The notes below the pieces were generated by a model, which had not been told where the DNA came from, searched no databases, and saw only the letters and a program-made list of their open reading frames with translations. The position numbers were made by a program, and so were the translations under genes. Positions 16,586 through 24,544 of a DNA stretch of 64,000 bases are shown here, piece by piece; position 1 is the stretch's first letter; each line of letters opens with the position of its first letter. Source of the DNA: Lachnospiraceae bacterium (GTDB lineage Bacteria > Bacillota > Clostridia > Lachnospirales > Lachnospiraceae); NCBI GenBank assembly GCA_029338735.1, contig JAQYAY010000012.1, positions 1-64,000 of the forward strand, in the 5' to 3' direction.

Positions 16586-19500
16586 TTTAACATCGCTCTG
16601 ACCTGTAACAGCCCTGAAAGCCTCCATCTGGGCGGCCTCAGATGAGAGTCCCTTTTCTTCCATCCATGCGATGGACTGCTGCATCTTCTTGAAGTCATGC
16701 GGTACGACCTTCTTGAACTTCGGCAGATATTCTGCGAAATGATCGTAGATCTCTTTTCCTTTTTCAGAGCCGGTCACTGAAACATGCTCTGCAATAAGCT
16801 CTTTGAGCTCCTGTACATCGTACTTGTCCGTTACCTGCTCGAGGCTTACCATGCTCTGGTTCAGTCTCTTGTACAGGGTGGCATCCTCATCGAGTACGTA
16901 TGCAATTCCTCCGCTCATACCAGCTGCGAAGTTCTTGCCGGTACGTCCGAGAATGACTGCCGTACCTCCTGTCATGTACTCGCATCCGTGATCTCCGACT
17001 CCTTCTACAACTGCCGTCGCTCCAGAGTTTCTTACAAGGAATCTCTCGCCTGCGACACCGGAGATAAATGCCTTACCACTTGTGGCACCGTAGAGAGCTA
17101 CGTTTCCGATCACGATATTCTCATCGGCCGGAATCTTCGATCCCTTCGGCGGGTAGACGATCAGCTTACCACCTGACAGGCCCTTACCGAAGTAGTCATT
17201 CGAATCACCGACAAGCTCGAGGGTGAGCCCCTTCGGAATGAATGCTCCGAAGCTCTGTCCGCCTGCTCCCTTGCAGTGTACTGTATAGGTATCATCAGGC
17301 AGTGACTCCTTGAACTTTCTAGTGATCCTTGAACCGAAGAGGGTTCCGAATGCACGGTCGGTATTCTTTACATCTACATCTATTGACTTCTTCTCACCTG
17401 GCTCGATGTCGAGAGGCAGTTTCTTAAGAAGTACCTTTTCATCAAGAGTATCCTTCAGCTTGAAGTCGAATTCATTCTTCTTGTCATAATGAACAGGCTT
17501 CATATCTCTTACAAATGGATTGTCGAGGACATTTGAGAGATCTACCTTCGCATACTTCGGATGCTTTCCGTCTGTCACGTTCTCACGAACTGTGAGCAGG
17601 TCGCTTCTTCCTACAAGCTCATCTATAGTCCTTATTCCAAGCTTTGCCATGATCTCACGGAGATCCTCTGCGATGAACTTCATGAAGTTCACTACATATT
17701 CAGGCTTGCCCATAAATCTCTTACGAAGCTCCGGATTCTGCGTAGCTATACCCATCGGGCAGGTATCCTTGTTGCAGACACGCATCATGACACATCCGAG
17801 TGTCACAAGAGGTGCTGTAGCAAAACCATATTCCTCTGCTCCAAGCATTGCTGCGATTGCGACATCCCGGCCTGTCATCAGCTTGCCATCGGTCTCGATG
17901 ATCACTTTTTCACGGAGGCCGTTTCTGATAAGAGTCTGATGAGCCTCAGCTACACCAAGCTCCCACGGCATTCCTGCATTATGGATTGATGAAAGCGGTG
18001 CAGCACCTGTACCACCATCATGACCTGAGATAAGTATTACCTGTGCTCCTGCCTTTGCTACACCAGAGGCTACAGTTCCAACACCTGCTTCAGATACGAG
18101 CTTTACAGATATACGGGCGTTATCATTCGCATTCTTAAGGTCGTAGATCAGCTCTGCCAGGTCCTCAATCGAATAGATATCATGATGAGGTGGTGGCGAA
18201 ATAAGCGATACACCTGGTGTTGAAAGCCTTGTCTTTGCAATCCATGGATAAACCTTTTTGCCAGGTAGATGTCCGCCTTCACCAGGCTTGGCTCCCTGTG
18301 CCATCTTGATCTGAATCTCCTGTGCTGAATTCAGATATACAGATGTGACACCAAATCGTCCACTTGCTACCTGCTTTATTGCTGAGCAGCGGTTCAGTCC
18401 ATCAGCACCGACGCTCAGGCGGTCTTCTTCCTCACCACCTTCACCGGTGTTTGACTTGCCGTGGATCATGTTCATGGCGATAGCCAGTGTCTCATGAGCT
18501 TCACGGGAAATAGAGCCGTAGCTCATTGCACCTGTCTTGAACCTTCTCATGATAGAGCTTGCAGGCTCAACTTCTGAAAGAGGGATGCCTTTCTTTTGGA
18601 ACTTGAAATCAAGAAGTCCACGAAGATTCTTTACACAGTCTTCTCTCTCAACCTCATCCTCATACTGCTTGAACAGCTGATAATCGCCAGTCCAGGTTGA
18701 TTTCTGGAGAAGATGGATTGTATTCGGATTGTACAGATGCTCTTCCTTTCCTGAACGCATCTTGTGATAGCCGCTTGAATCAAGGGTAGTATCTTCTCTC
18801 AGTTCAAGTGGATCGAAAGCTTTGTCATGACGGTACTCTACATCCTTTGCGATATCAGAAAGAGTGATTCCGCCGATAGGTGAAGTCGTTCCTGTGAAAT
18901 ATCTGTCGATCACGGAACGATCGATTCCTACTGCCTCGAAGATCTTGGCACCCTGATATGACTGGATGGTTGAAATTCCCATCTTGGAAGCTATCTTTAC
19001 AATACCTGAAAGAATGGCATCATCATAAGCTTTGCAGGCTGCGTAGTAATCCTTCTTAAGGGTTCCTTCCTCGATCAGCTGATGGATGCTCTCATGTGCC
19101 AGATAAGGATTGATGGCAGAAGCACCAAAACCCAGGAGAGTTGCGAAATGATGTACATTTCTTGGCTCACCACTTTCGAGCACGAGTGAGAGACGTGTTC
19201 TCTTTTTCGTACGTACCAGATGCTGCTGAAGAGCCGATACTGCAAGGAGTGAAGGGATTGCCACATGGTTCTCATCGACACCTCTGTCAGAAAGAATCAG
19301 GATATTGGCACGGTCCCTGTATGCTCTGTCTGCCTCTACGAAAAGATGCTCGATTGCCTTTTCAAGAGACGTATTCTTGTAATATGTGATAGGTATTGTC
19401 TCTACCTTGAATCCCGGTCTGTCCATATACCTGATACGAAGAAGGTCTGTATCAGAAAGGATCGGATGATTTATTCGAAGAAGATTACAGTTCTTTGCAC

Positions 19501-21163
19501 TCTCCTTCAGGACATTACCTGCAGTTCCGAGGAAGATCGTTGTAGAGGTGACAATTTTTTCTCTTATAGAATCAATAGGCGGGTTCGTAACCTGAGCGAA
19601 AAGCTGCTTGAAATAGTCAAACAGCGGCCTGTGCTGATTTGAAAGAACTGCAAGCGGAGTATCGACTCCCATTGCTCCGATCGACTCGGTTCCATTTTCT
19701 GCCATCGGCATGATGCCTTCACGTACATCCTCATATGAATAGCCAAAGGCCTTCAGGAGCCTCTGTCTGTCAGACCTGGTATTCTCTGGTACTGGTCTGT
19801 TCGGAATTGGTACATCTGAGAGATTTACGAGATTCTGGTCGAGCCACTCACCGAATGGATGGCGGGAAGCGTACATATCCTTGACTTCCTTATCATCGAT
19901 GAGCCTCTTCTGCTTCGTATCCACGAGAAGCATTCTGCCCGGCATCAGACGGTCTTTCTTTACAATATGGCTCTCATCTACAGGAAGCACACCGACCTCT
20001 GATGACAGGATCAGGTAATCATCGTCTGTCACATAGTATCTCGATGGACGCAGGCCGTTACGGTCGAGGACTGCTCCCATGATATCACCATCTGAGAAAA
20101 TGATCGAAGCCGGGCCATCCCAAGGCTCCATCATCGTTGCATAATACTCGTAGAAATCTTTTCTCTTCTCGTCCATGGCACGGTTATTCGCCCATGGCTC
20201 AGGAATCGTGATCATGACTGCCAGTGGAAGAGGCATGCCGTTCATCATCAGGAACTCGAGTGTATTATCAAGCATTGCTGAGTCAGAACCATTCGCATTT
20301 ACGACTGGGATGATCTTCGACATATCCTGTTCAAGATACTCGGAGTACATTGTCTCCTCACGGGAGAGCATCTTGTCCGCATTTCCCTTGATAGTATTGA
20401 TCTCACCATTGTGAACCATGTATCTGTTCGGATGTGCGCGCTCCCAGGAAGGATTCGTATTCGTTGAGAAACGTGAATGTACGATGGCGATTGCTACCTC
20501 ATAATCAGGATCCGTAAGGTCTGAATAGAAGGTTCGGAGCTGATTAACGAGCATCATGCCCTTATAAACGATGGTTCTTGATGAAAGTGATGCTACGTAT
20601 GCGCTCTCTTCACAGGTCTGCTCGAATACACGGCGCACTACATAGAGCTTCCTGTCAAATGGAAGTCCCTTCTCGACTCCCTCAGGTCTTCCTACGAATG
20701 CCTGTGCCATGTATGGCATTGTGGACTTCGCGAGATCTCCGAGAATCTCTGTCTTTACCGGGACATCTCTCCATCCAAGGAATGGTACGCCTTCCTTCTC
20801 GGCGATGATCTCGAACATCTTCTGGACACGCTTACGCTGCAGCTCCTCTGTCGGCAGGAAGAACATTCCTACGCCATAGTCGCCTTCCCCCTTCAGTTCA
20901 ATACCGATCTCTGCTGCTGCCTTTTTGAAAAATTTATGCGAGATCTGAAGCAGGATTCCTACTCCGTCACCGGTAGTTCCTGATGCATCTTTTCCGGCTC
21001 TGTGCTCGAGGTTCTCAACAATCTTCAAAGCATCGGATACGGTCTTGTGAGTCCTGATTCCCTTGATGCTTACGACTGCTCCGATTCCGCAGCTGTCATG
21101 CTCGAACTGCGGATCATATAGGCCTTCCGGCTTTGCGAGCCTTTCTTCTCTTGGATTTGACAT
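16568..21163 (-). CDS. gltB: Glutamate synthase large subunit
   Basis: 1531 residues, full length. It makes glutamate from glutamine and 2-oxoglutarate. The order is a class II glutamine amidotransferase with catalytic Cys25 (EHDSCGIGAV, after a short propeptide), a central domain, the FMN domain (KPGEGGHLPGKKVYPWIAKTR), the 3Fe-4S cysteines in CVMMRVCNKDTCPMG, and the C-terminal GXGXG beta helix (GGQSFGAFIPKGLTL). SD GGAAAGGA precedes the ATG. The last codons come from heptad element 3. Expression is probably controlled by the leader switch upstream. Confidence 0.98.
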   Translation of the reverse strand: MSNPREERLAKPEGLYDPQFEHDSCGIGAVVSIKGIRTHKTVSDALKIVENLEHRAGKDASGTTGDGVGILLQISHKFFKKAAAEIGIELKGEGDYGVGMFFLPTEELQRKRVQKMFEIIAEKEGVPFLGWRDVPVKTEILGDLAKSTMPYMAQAFVGRPEGVEKGLPFDRKLYVVRRVFEQTCEESAYVASLSSRTIVYKGMMLVNQLRTFYSDLTDPDYEVAIAIVHSRFSTNTNPSWERAHPNRYMVHNGEINTIKGNADKMLSREETMYSEYLEQDMSKIIPVVNANGSDSAMLDNTLEFLMMNGMPLPLAVMITIPEPWANNRAMDEKRKDFYEYYATMMEPWDGPASIIFSDGDIMGAVLDRNGLRPSRYYVTDDDYLILSSEVGVLPVDESHIVKKDRLMPGRMLLVDTKQKRLIDDKEVKDMYASRHPFGEWLDQNLVNLSDVPIPNRPVPENTRSDRQRLLKAFGYSYEDVREGIMPMAENGTESIGAMGVDTPLAVLSNQHRPLFDYFKQLFAQVTNPPIDSIREKIVTSTTIFLGTAGNVLKESAKNCNLLRINHPILSDTDLLRIRYMDRPGFKVETIPITYYKNTSLEKAIEHLFVEADRAYRDRANILILSDRGVDENHVAIPSLLAVSALQQHLVRTKKRTRLSLVLESGEPRNVHHFATLLGFGASAINPYLAHESIHQLIEEGTLKKDYYAACKAYDDAILSGIVKIASKMGISTIQSYQGAKIFEAVGIDRSVIDRYFTGTTSPIGGITLSDIAKDVEYRHDKAFDPLELREDTTLDSSGYHKMRSGKEEHLYNPNTIHLLQKSTWTGDYQLFKQYEDEVEREDCVKNLRGLLDFKFQKKGIPLSEVEPASSIMRRFKTGAMSYGSISREAHETLAIAMNMIHGKSNTGEGGEEEDRLSVGADGLNRCSAIKQVASGRFGVTSVYLNSAQEIQIKMAQGAKPGEGGHLPGKKVYPWIAKTRLSTPGVSLISPPPHHDIYSIEDLAELIYDLKNANDNARISVKLVSEAGVGTVASGVAKAGAQVILISGHDGGTGAAPLSSIHNAGMPWELGVAEAHQTLIRNGLREKVIIETDGKLMTGRDVAIAAMLGAEEYGFATAPLVTLGCVMMRVCNKDTCPMGIATQNPELRKRFMGKPEYVVNFMKFIAEDLREIMAKLGIRTIDELVGRSDLLTVRENVTDGKHPKYAKVDLSNVLDNPFVRDMKPVHYDKKNEFDFKLKDTLDEKVLLKKLPLDIEPGEKKSIDVDVKNTDRAFGTLFGSRITRKFKESLPDDTYTVHCKGAGGQSFGAFIPKGLTLELVGDSNDYFGKGLSGGKLIVYPPKGSKIPADENIVIGNVALYGATSGKAFISGVAGERFLVRNSGATAVVEGVGDHGCEYMTGGTAVILGRTGKNFAAGMSGGIAYVLDEDATLYKRLNQSMVSLEQVTDKYDVQELKELIAEHVSVTGSEKGKEIYDHFAEYLPKFKKVVPHDFKKMQQSIAWMEEKGLSSEAAQMEAFRAVTGQSDVKIGVRG

Positions 21164-21260
21164 AACTTTTCCTTTCCAGTGTGACAGCGAGGTCTTGGCT
21201 CAATGCCACATCTATTATTGTCAGACTATTCAAATTGTTTGACAATTAATTTTTAGCAAG

Positions 21261-21322
21261 AAAAAAGAGACCTCAAGCAAGGCACCCTATATAAAGTGTC
21301 GCTTTGAAGTCCCCATTGACTT
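21261..21322 (-). promoter_or_regulatory. gltB leader: overlapping antiterminator hairpin and intrinsic terminator
   Basis: Minus strand. A terminator forms from GACUUCAA-A-GCGA-CAC and its complement (3' arm AGGGTGCCTTGCTTGAGGTC), followed by TCTTTTTTC, about 100 nt before gltB. Its first arm, GACUU, can instead pair upstream in a 5-bp hairpin AAGUC-AAUGGG-GACUU (21322..21307). The two structures exclude each other. The hexaloop has A at position 1 and G at position 4, as in RNA targets of ANTAR antiterminators. The second hexaloop hairpin of that motif was not found. Confidence 0.6.
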
Positions 21323-21342
21323 TCTACTGTTCAATTGTCCCT

Positions 21343-21371
21343 ATTCTAATCATAAAGCGGGGCCATGTCAA
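21343..21371 (-). promoter_or_regulatory. Promoter of gltB leader
   Basis: Minus strand TTGACA-17-TAGAAT, near consensus. The predicted transcript starts about 20 nt before the antiterminator hairpin, so the terminator at 21261-21311 lies inside the gltB leader and is not only the end of the upstream gene. Confidence 0.75.
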
Positions 21372-21477
21372 CTGTGTACACGAAAAAATGCATAGGTGAT
21401 TGTAATTGTCGCAGCCGGGAACGGCCTAACGCGTTTGCGAAGCGCGTCCACCAATACACGTCCGAATGCCAGCTGCT

Positions 21478-22023
21478 CTATTGTACAGATTTTGCAAGAT
21501 ATGACATGACGCCTGCCACCGTTTTTCCGTCCTGTATCTTACCTGCGTACATCTGCTCTTTGATCCAGTCGGGATCATACTCTTTTATTTCTATCGCCTC
21601 ATCCGGGTCAAGATGCTGGCCGGTTGTCTTCTCTACATCCTGTGCCAGATATACGTCTACGAATTCATTGCAGAATGCGACCGTGGTCTTAAGTGCCAGG
21701 AGCTTTGACCAGTTATCGGATGTATAGCCTGTCTCTTCTGAAAGTTCACGCTGGGCTGTCACAAGTGTGTCCTCGGTTAGTGAGTCACGCTTTCCGGCTG
21801 GCAGTTCAAGTGTATAACGATCCAGCGCCGGGCGATACTGGCGGACGAGAACTATCTTTCCTTCTTTTGTCACCGGTACCACGCAGGCTGCTCCCATCGG
21901 ATGTTCCACGAAGTCCCATTTCTCTACCCTGCCATCTGGCAGCTGTATATCATCCTGATATACATTTATCACAGCACCGGTATATACCTTGTGTCTGCCT
22001 ATTCTCTCTGGGTGTTCTGACAT
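21478..22023 (-). CDS. NUDIX hydrolase, ADP-ribose pyrophosphatase-like
   Basis: 181 residues from ATG at 22023, chosen because AAAGGA precedes it; the ORF track start at 22062 lies in the rpsU terminator region. The Nudix box reads AGKRDSLTEDTLVTAQRELSEETGY, intact except for one extra residue between the first Gly and Glu. The IVLVRQYRPALDRYTLELPAG segment is typical of ADP-ribose/ADP-sugar pyrophosphatases, which hydrolyse ADP-ribose to AMP and ribose 5-phosphate. The 106 nt beyond the stop hold a small GC-rich hairpin (ACGCG/CGCGT) and no gene. Confidence 0.92.
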   Translation of the reverse strand: MSEHPERIGRHKVYTGAVINVYQDDIQLPDGRVEKWDFVEHPMGAACVVPVTKEGKIVLVRQYRPALDRYTLELPAGKRDSLTEDTLVTAQRELSEETGYTSDNWSKLLALKTTVAFCNEFVDVYLAQDVEKTTGQHLDPDEAIEIKEYDPDWIKEQMYAGKIQDGKTVAGVMSYLAKSVQ

Positions 22024-22062
22024 TTTCTTTTTTCCTTTCGTCATTTCGCGGTGCATTCGCAT

Positions 22063-22093
22063 TAAAAAAAGAGAAGGACCTGCATCCTTCTCT
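22063..22093 (-). terminator. Terminator of rpsU
   Basis: Minus strand stem AGAGAAGGA/TCCTTCTCT with a six-base loop followed by TTTTTTT, about 45 nt after the rpsU stop. Confidence 0.88.
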
Positions 22094-22137
22094 GATTCTA
22101 TCCCTTAACTGATGTAGCTAAGAAACATTAGTCAGCC

Positions 22138-22314
22138 TTAGTTGTACTTACGCTTTCTGGCAGCCTCAGACTTCTTCTTACGTCTGACGCTTGGCTTCTC
22201 ATAGTGCTCTCTCTTGCGGATCTCCTGCTGGATACCTGCCTTAGCACAGTTACGCTTGAATCTGCGAAGTGCACTGTCTAATGATTCGTTCTCTTTAACG
22301 ATAACGCTTGCCAC
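22138..22314 (-). CDS. rpsU: 30S ribosomal protein S21
   Basis: 58 residues, missing from the ORF track because it starts with GTG and is short. The translation is [20 protein letters not shown], then [20 protein letters not shown], ending in a basic tail [13 protein letters not shown], the standard S21 form. GGAGGGAGGT lies about 10 nt before the GTG. S21 binds the 16S rRNA platform and helps initiation. It has its own terminator before the NUDIX gene. Confidence 0.96.
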   Translation of the reverse strand: MASVIVKENESLDSALRRFKRNCAKAGIQQEIRKREHYEKPSVRRKKKSEAARKRKYN

Positions 22315-22444
22315 TCTTGCTCTACCTCCCTCCAGTGTTGGGATTGTGAAAACTCACGCAATTGATATTTTACCACTGTCAGCAGAGATGTCAAGCTTTT
22401 TCTGAGCAAAATAGATTCAAATCTTTGAATCAGGCAGTAAGTCA

Positions 22445-24544
22445 TCAGTGACTAAGGTATGCAACCTCATCGGTCAGCTCCTGAGGCACTTCTATACCGT
22501 CTTTTTCGAACCTCTTTATTGTCAGTGCTATGATCCTTCGATCCCTCGTCTCATGATTATTGAATCGCTCAATATATGGCTTGTACTGAGGATTCTCTGA
22601 AAGCAGTTCCTTTGACTTTCCTGAAAACGGACAGTACTTCGCGAGGATCTCACGTGCATTTTTTAACAGGCGCAGCGAACCATTGCTCTCATAACGGATA
22701 TAGTCTGTATAGTCTGCGACAAATACCGACTTGTAATTATTGTTGTGCTTCTTGAGCTCGGTCTTGATACGCTCTTTGATGTCCGCCGTGATCATCGAAT
22801 TCTTCCGGTAGAACTGCAGATAGTCTGTGTACTCGGCCGTAAGCGATGGATCCCTCATATCATTCCAGTGAATGCCCTGTTCTGTCTTGCACATCTCCCA
22901 GCGGAACTCGCCACACAGCTTCGTCATTGCTGTCGGGATATCGTCTGACATGATGATCGGCACCAGAACCCTGGCACTCGACTGTCTTTTCTTGCCTGCT
23001 ATCTCCTGCCACAGAGCGAATCTCTGGCCCATCACCGGCATCAGAATAAAGTCCGGACGGTATTCCCGATGTATAGGCAGCTGTGTGATATTCTGTTCAG
23101 GATTCGAGTATATATCTTCACGATAAAAAATGCTGAAATCCCGGTCAGTAATATCATTGAGTTCCTGATTCAGTCTGTCTGCATGCAGATAGCCTCTTTC
23201 CATCGAACCAATTACATTTACATCGTCAAAAACAGGCTCGAAGGCACTGATTCGCCCGAATGTCATTCTACTGCCCAGTTTGAACAGATTGGACATCTCA
23301 AAGTCCAGTCTGTGCTTCGGGCTTACCAGCAGCTTCTTCTCCTGCTCCTCAGTAATCTCGCCACTATTCTTCTGTTCGCGGAGATATGCCGGATAGTCGA
23401 GGTCAAATTCGTTTCTCGACGGCTCAGCTTCAAGAGAATATATCTTTGCAAGCCACTCATATGCACACATCACATGTGCGTCAGTATCAGGACGGTATGA
23501 TGATGCAAATCCGTACAGTGTCTGCAGCTCATCCTGTGTCACAAGCGTCTCATCGAGAAGTCCGAACATCAGGAACATTTTCACATAGACAGGTATATCC
23601 TTTTCCTTTATGGCACGCAGAAGCACTGCTTCATACAGTGGATAATAGGCATTGGACAGACGGCGCCTTATTTTTCTGATGTCATCGGAGATGCCATAGC
23701 GGTCCTTAATTGATCTGTATTCAGCCATCGACTCACGGATCTCTTTTGTATCTTCTGCCGACAGCTTCGAATACACGAGAATCCTGTCAAAAAGCCCTGT
23801 AAGAGCTGACAGATCATCACCACCACCGGATGCAAGAGCAGCCTTTTTGGCACTTAGCGCTGCAAAAACTATCAGGAAATCTGCAGATGCGTTCTTCAGT
23901 TCAGACCTGTATTTCTCAGTCTGAGCTATCTGAGTCCGCACATCTCTGATGAAATCAACGGCCATACCTGTGAAGCCTATAGAAAGGCCCGGCCTTCCGT
24001 TCAGCAGCTCATCTTTTTTGCTGTCAAGGGTAATAAGACTTTTTATGAAATTGACTCTCCACTCCTCTATTCCGGTATCTGTCTGTGGCTGCGGAAATAC
24101 AGAAAGTACGGTATAGTCCCTGATCTGATCACCCGTCATCCTGCAGATATCCGGGTACGCAGAAAGCCTGCTTATCACATTGCTGTACTGTGCCTCGGCA
24201 CTTTCACGCAGTTCGAGAAGAGCATTATAAACCTTATAGGCATTCTTCACCGCCTGCTGCGTCATCGTAGGTGCAAGCTTTGCATATTCTGTAAAAAGTG
24301 ATTCTATCCCTTCTTCATCTGAATATGGGCAGGCAAAAGTAGAGCAGTCTGACTGTGCCTTGTAATCACAGCCATACTGCTCACCTGGTCCAACTCCAAG
24401 TCCAAGGATACTGCCTGGCTGGAGAGTGATGGTGACATCGCTGATCACAATCTCTACCGATCCCTTGATCAGGATCAGCAGAGAATCAGCGGTATCATTT
24501 CCCTTTAAAATTGTGGACCCTGCAGTCCATTCTGAAAGCCCCAT
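22445..24544 (-). CDS. Large protein of unknown function with N-terminal cyclic-nucleotide-binding-like domain
   Basis: 699 residues, cytosolic (no signal or membrane segment). Residues 1-75 resemble a cNMP-binding beta roll (GSTILKGNDTADSLLILIKGSVEIVISD, then LQPGSILGLG) as in the CRP/cyclic-nucleotide-binding fold; whether it binds a ligand is unknown. The other 600 residues are mostly helical and match no family I recognise. There is no DNA-binding HTH. The start ATG overlaps the alaS stop (TAATG), so it is translationally coupled to alaS. Confidence 0.75.
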   Translation of the reverse strand: MGLSEWTAGSTILKGNDTADSLLILIKGSVEIVISDVTITLQPGSILGLGVGPGEQYGCDYKAQSDCSTFACPYSDEEGIESLFTEYAKLAPTMTQQAVKNAYKVYNALLELRESAEAQYSNVISRLSAYPDICRMTGDQIRDYTVLSVFPQPQTDTGIEEWRVNFIKSLITLDSKKDELLNGRPGLSIGFTGMAVDFIRDVRTQIAQTEKYRSELKNASADFLIVFAALSAKKAALASGGGDDLSALTGLFDRILVYSKLSAEDTKEIRESMAEYRSIKDRYGISDDIRKIRRRLSNAYYPLYEAVLLRAIKEKDIPVYVKMFLMFGLLDETLVTQDELQTLYGFASSYRPDTDAHVMCAYEWLAKIYSLEAEPSRNEFDLDYPAYLREQKNSGEITEEQEKKLLVSPKHRLDFEMSNLFKLGSRMTFGRISAFEPVFDDVNVIGSMERGYLHADRLNQELNDITDRDFSIFYREDIYSNPEQNITQLPIHREYRPDFILMPVMGQRFALWQEIAGKKRQSSARVLVPIIMSDDIPTAMTKLCGEFRWEMCKTEQGIHWNDMRDPSLTAEYTDYLQFYRKNSMITADIKERIKTELKKHNNNYKSVFVADYTDYIRYESNGSLRLLKNAREILAKYCPFSGKSKELLSENPQYKPYIERFNNHETRDRRIIALTIKRFEKDGIEVPQELTDEVAYLSH

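Noticed and set aside
21405-21445. Integron attC-like site (GGCCTAACGCG...CGCGTCC)
   Set aside because: A GCCTAAC core is present, but no matching GTTAGGC partner at the proper distance and no integrase or cassette; most likely a small hairpin after the NUDIX gene.
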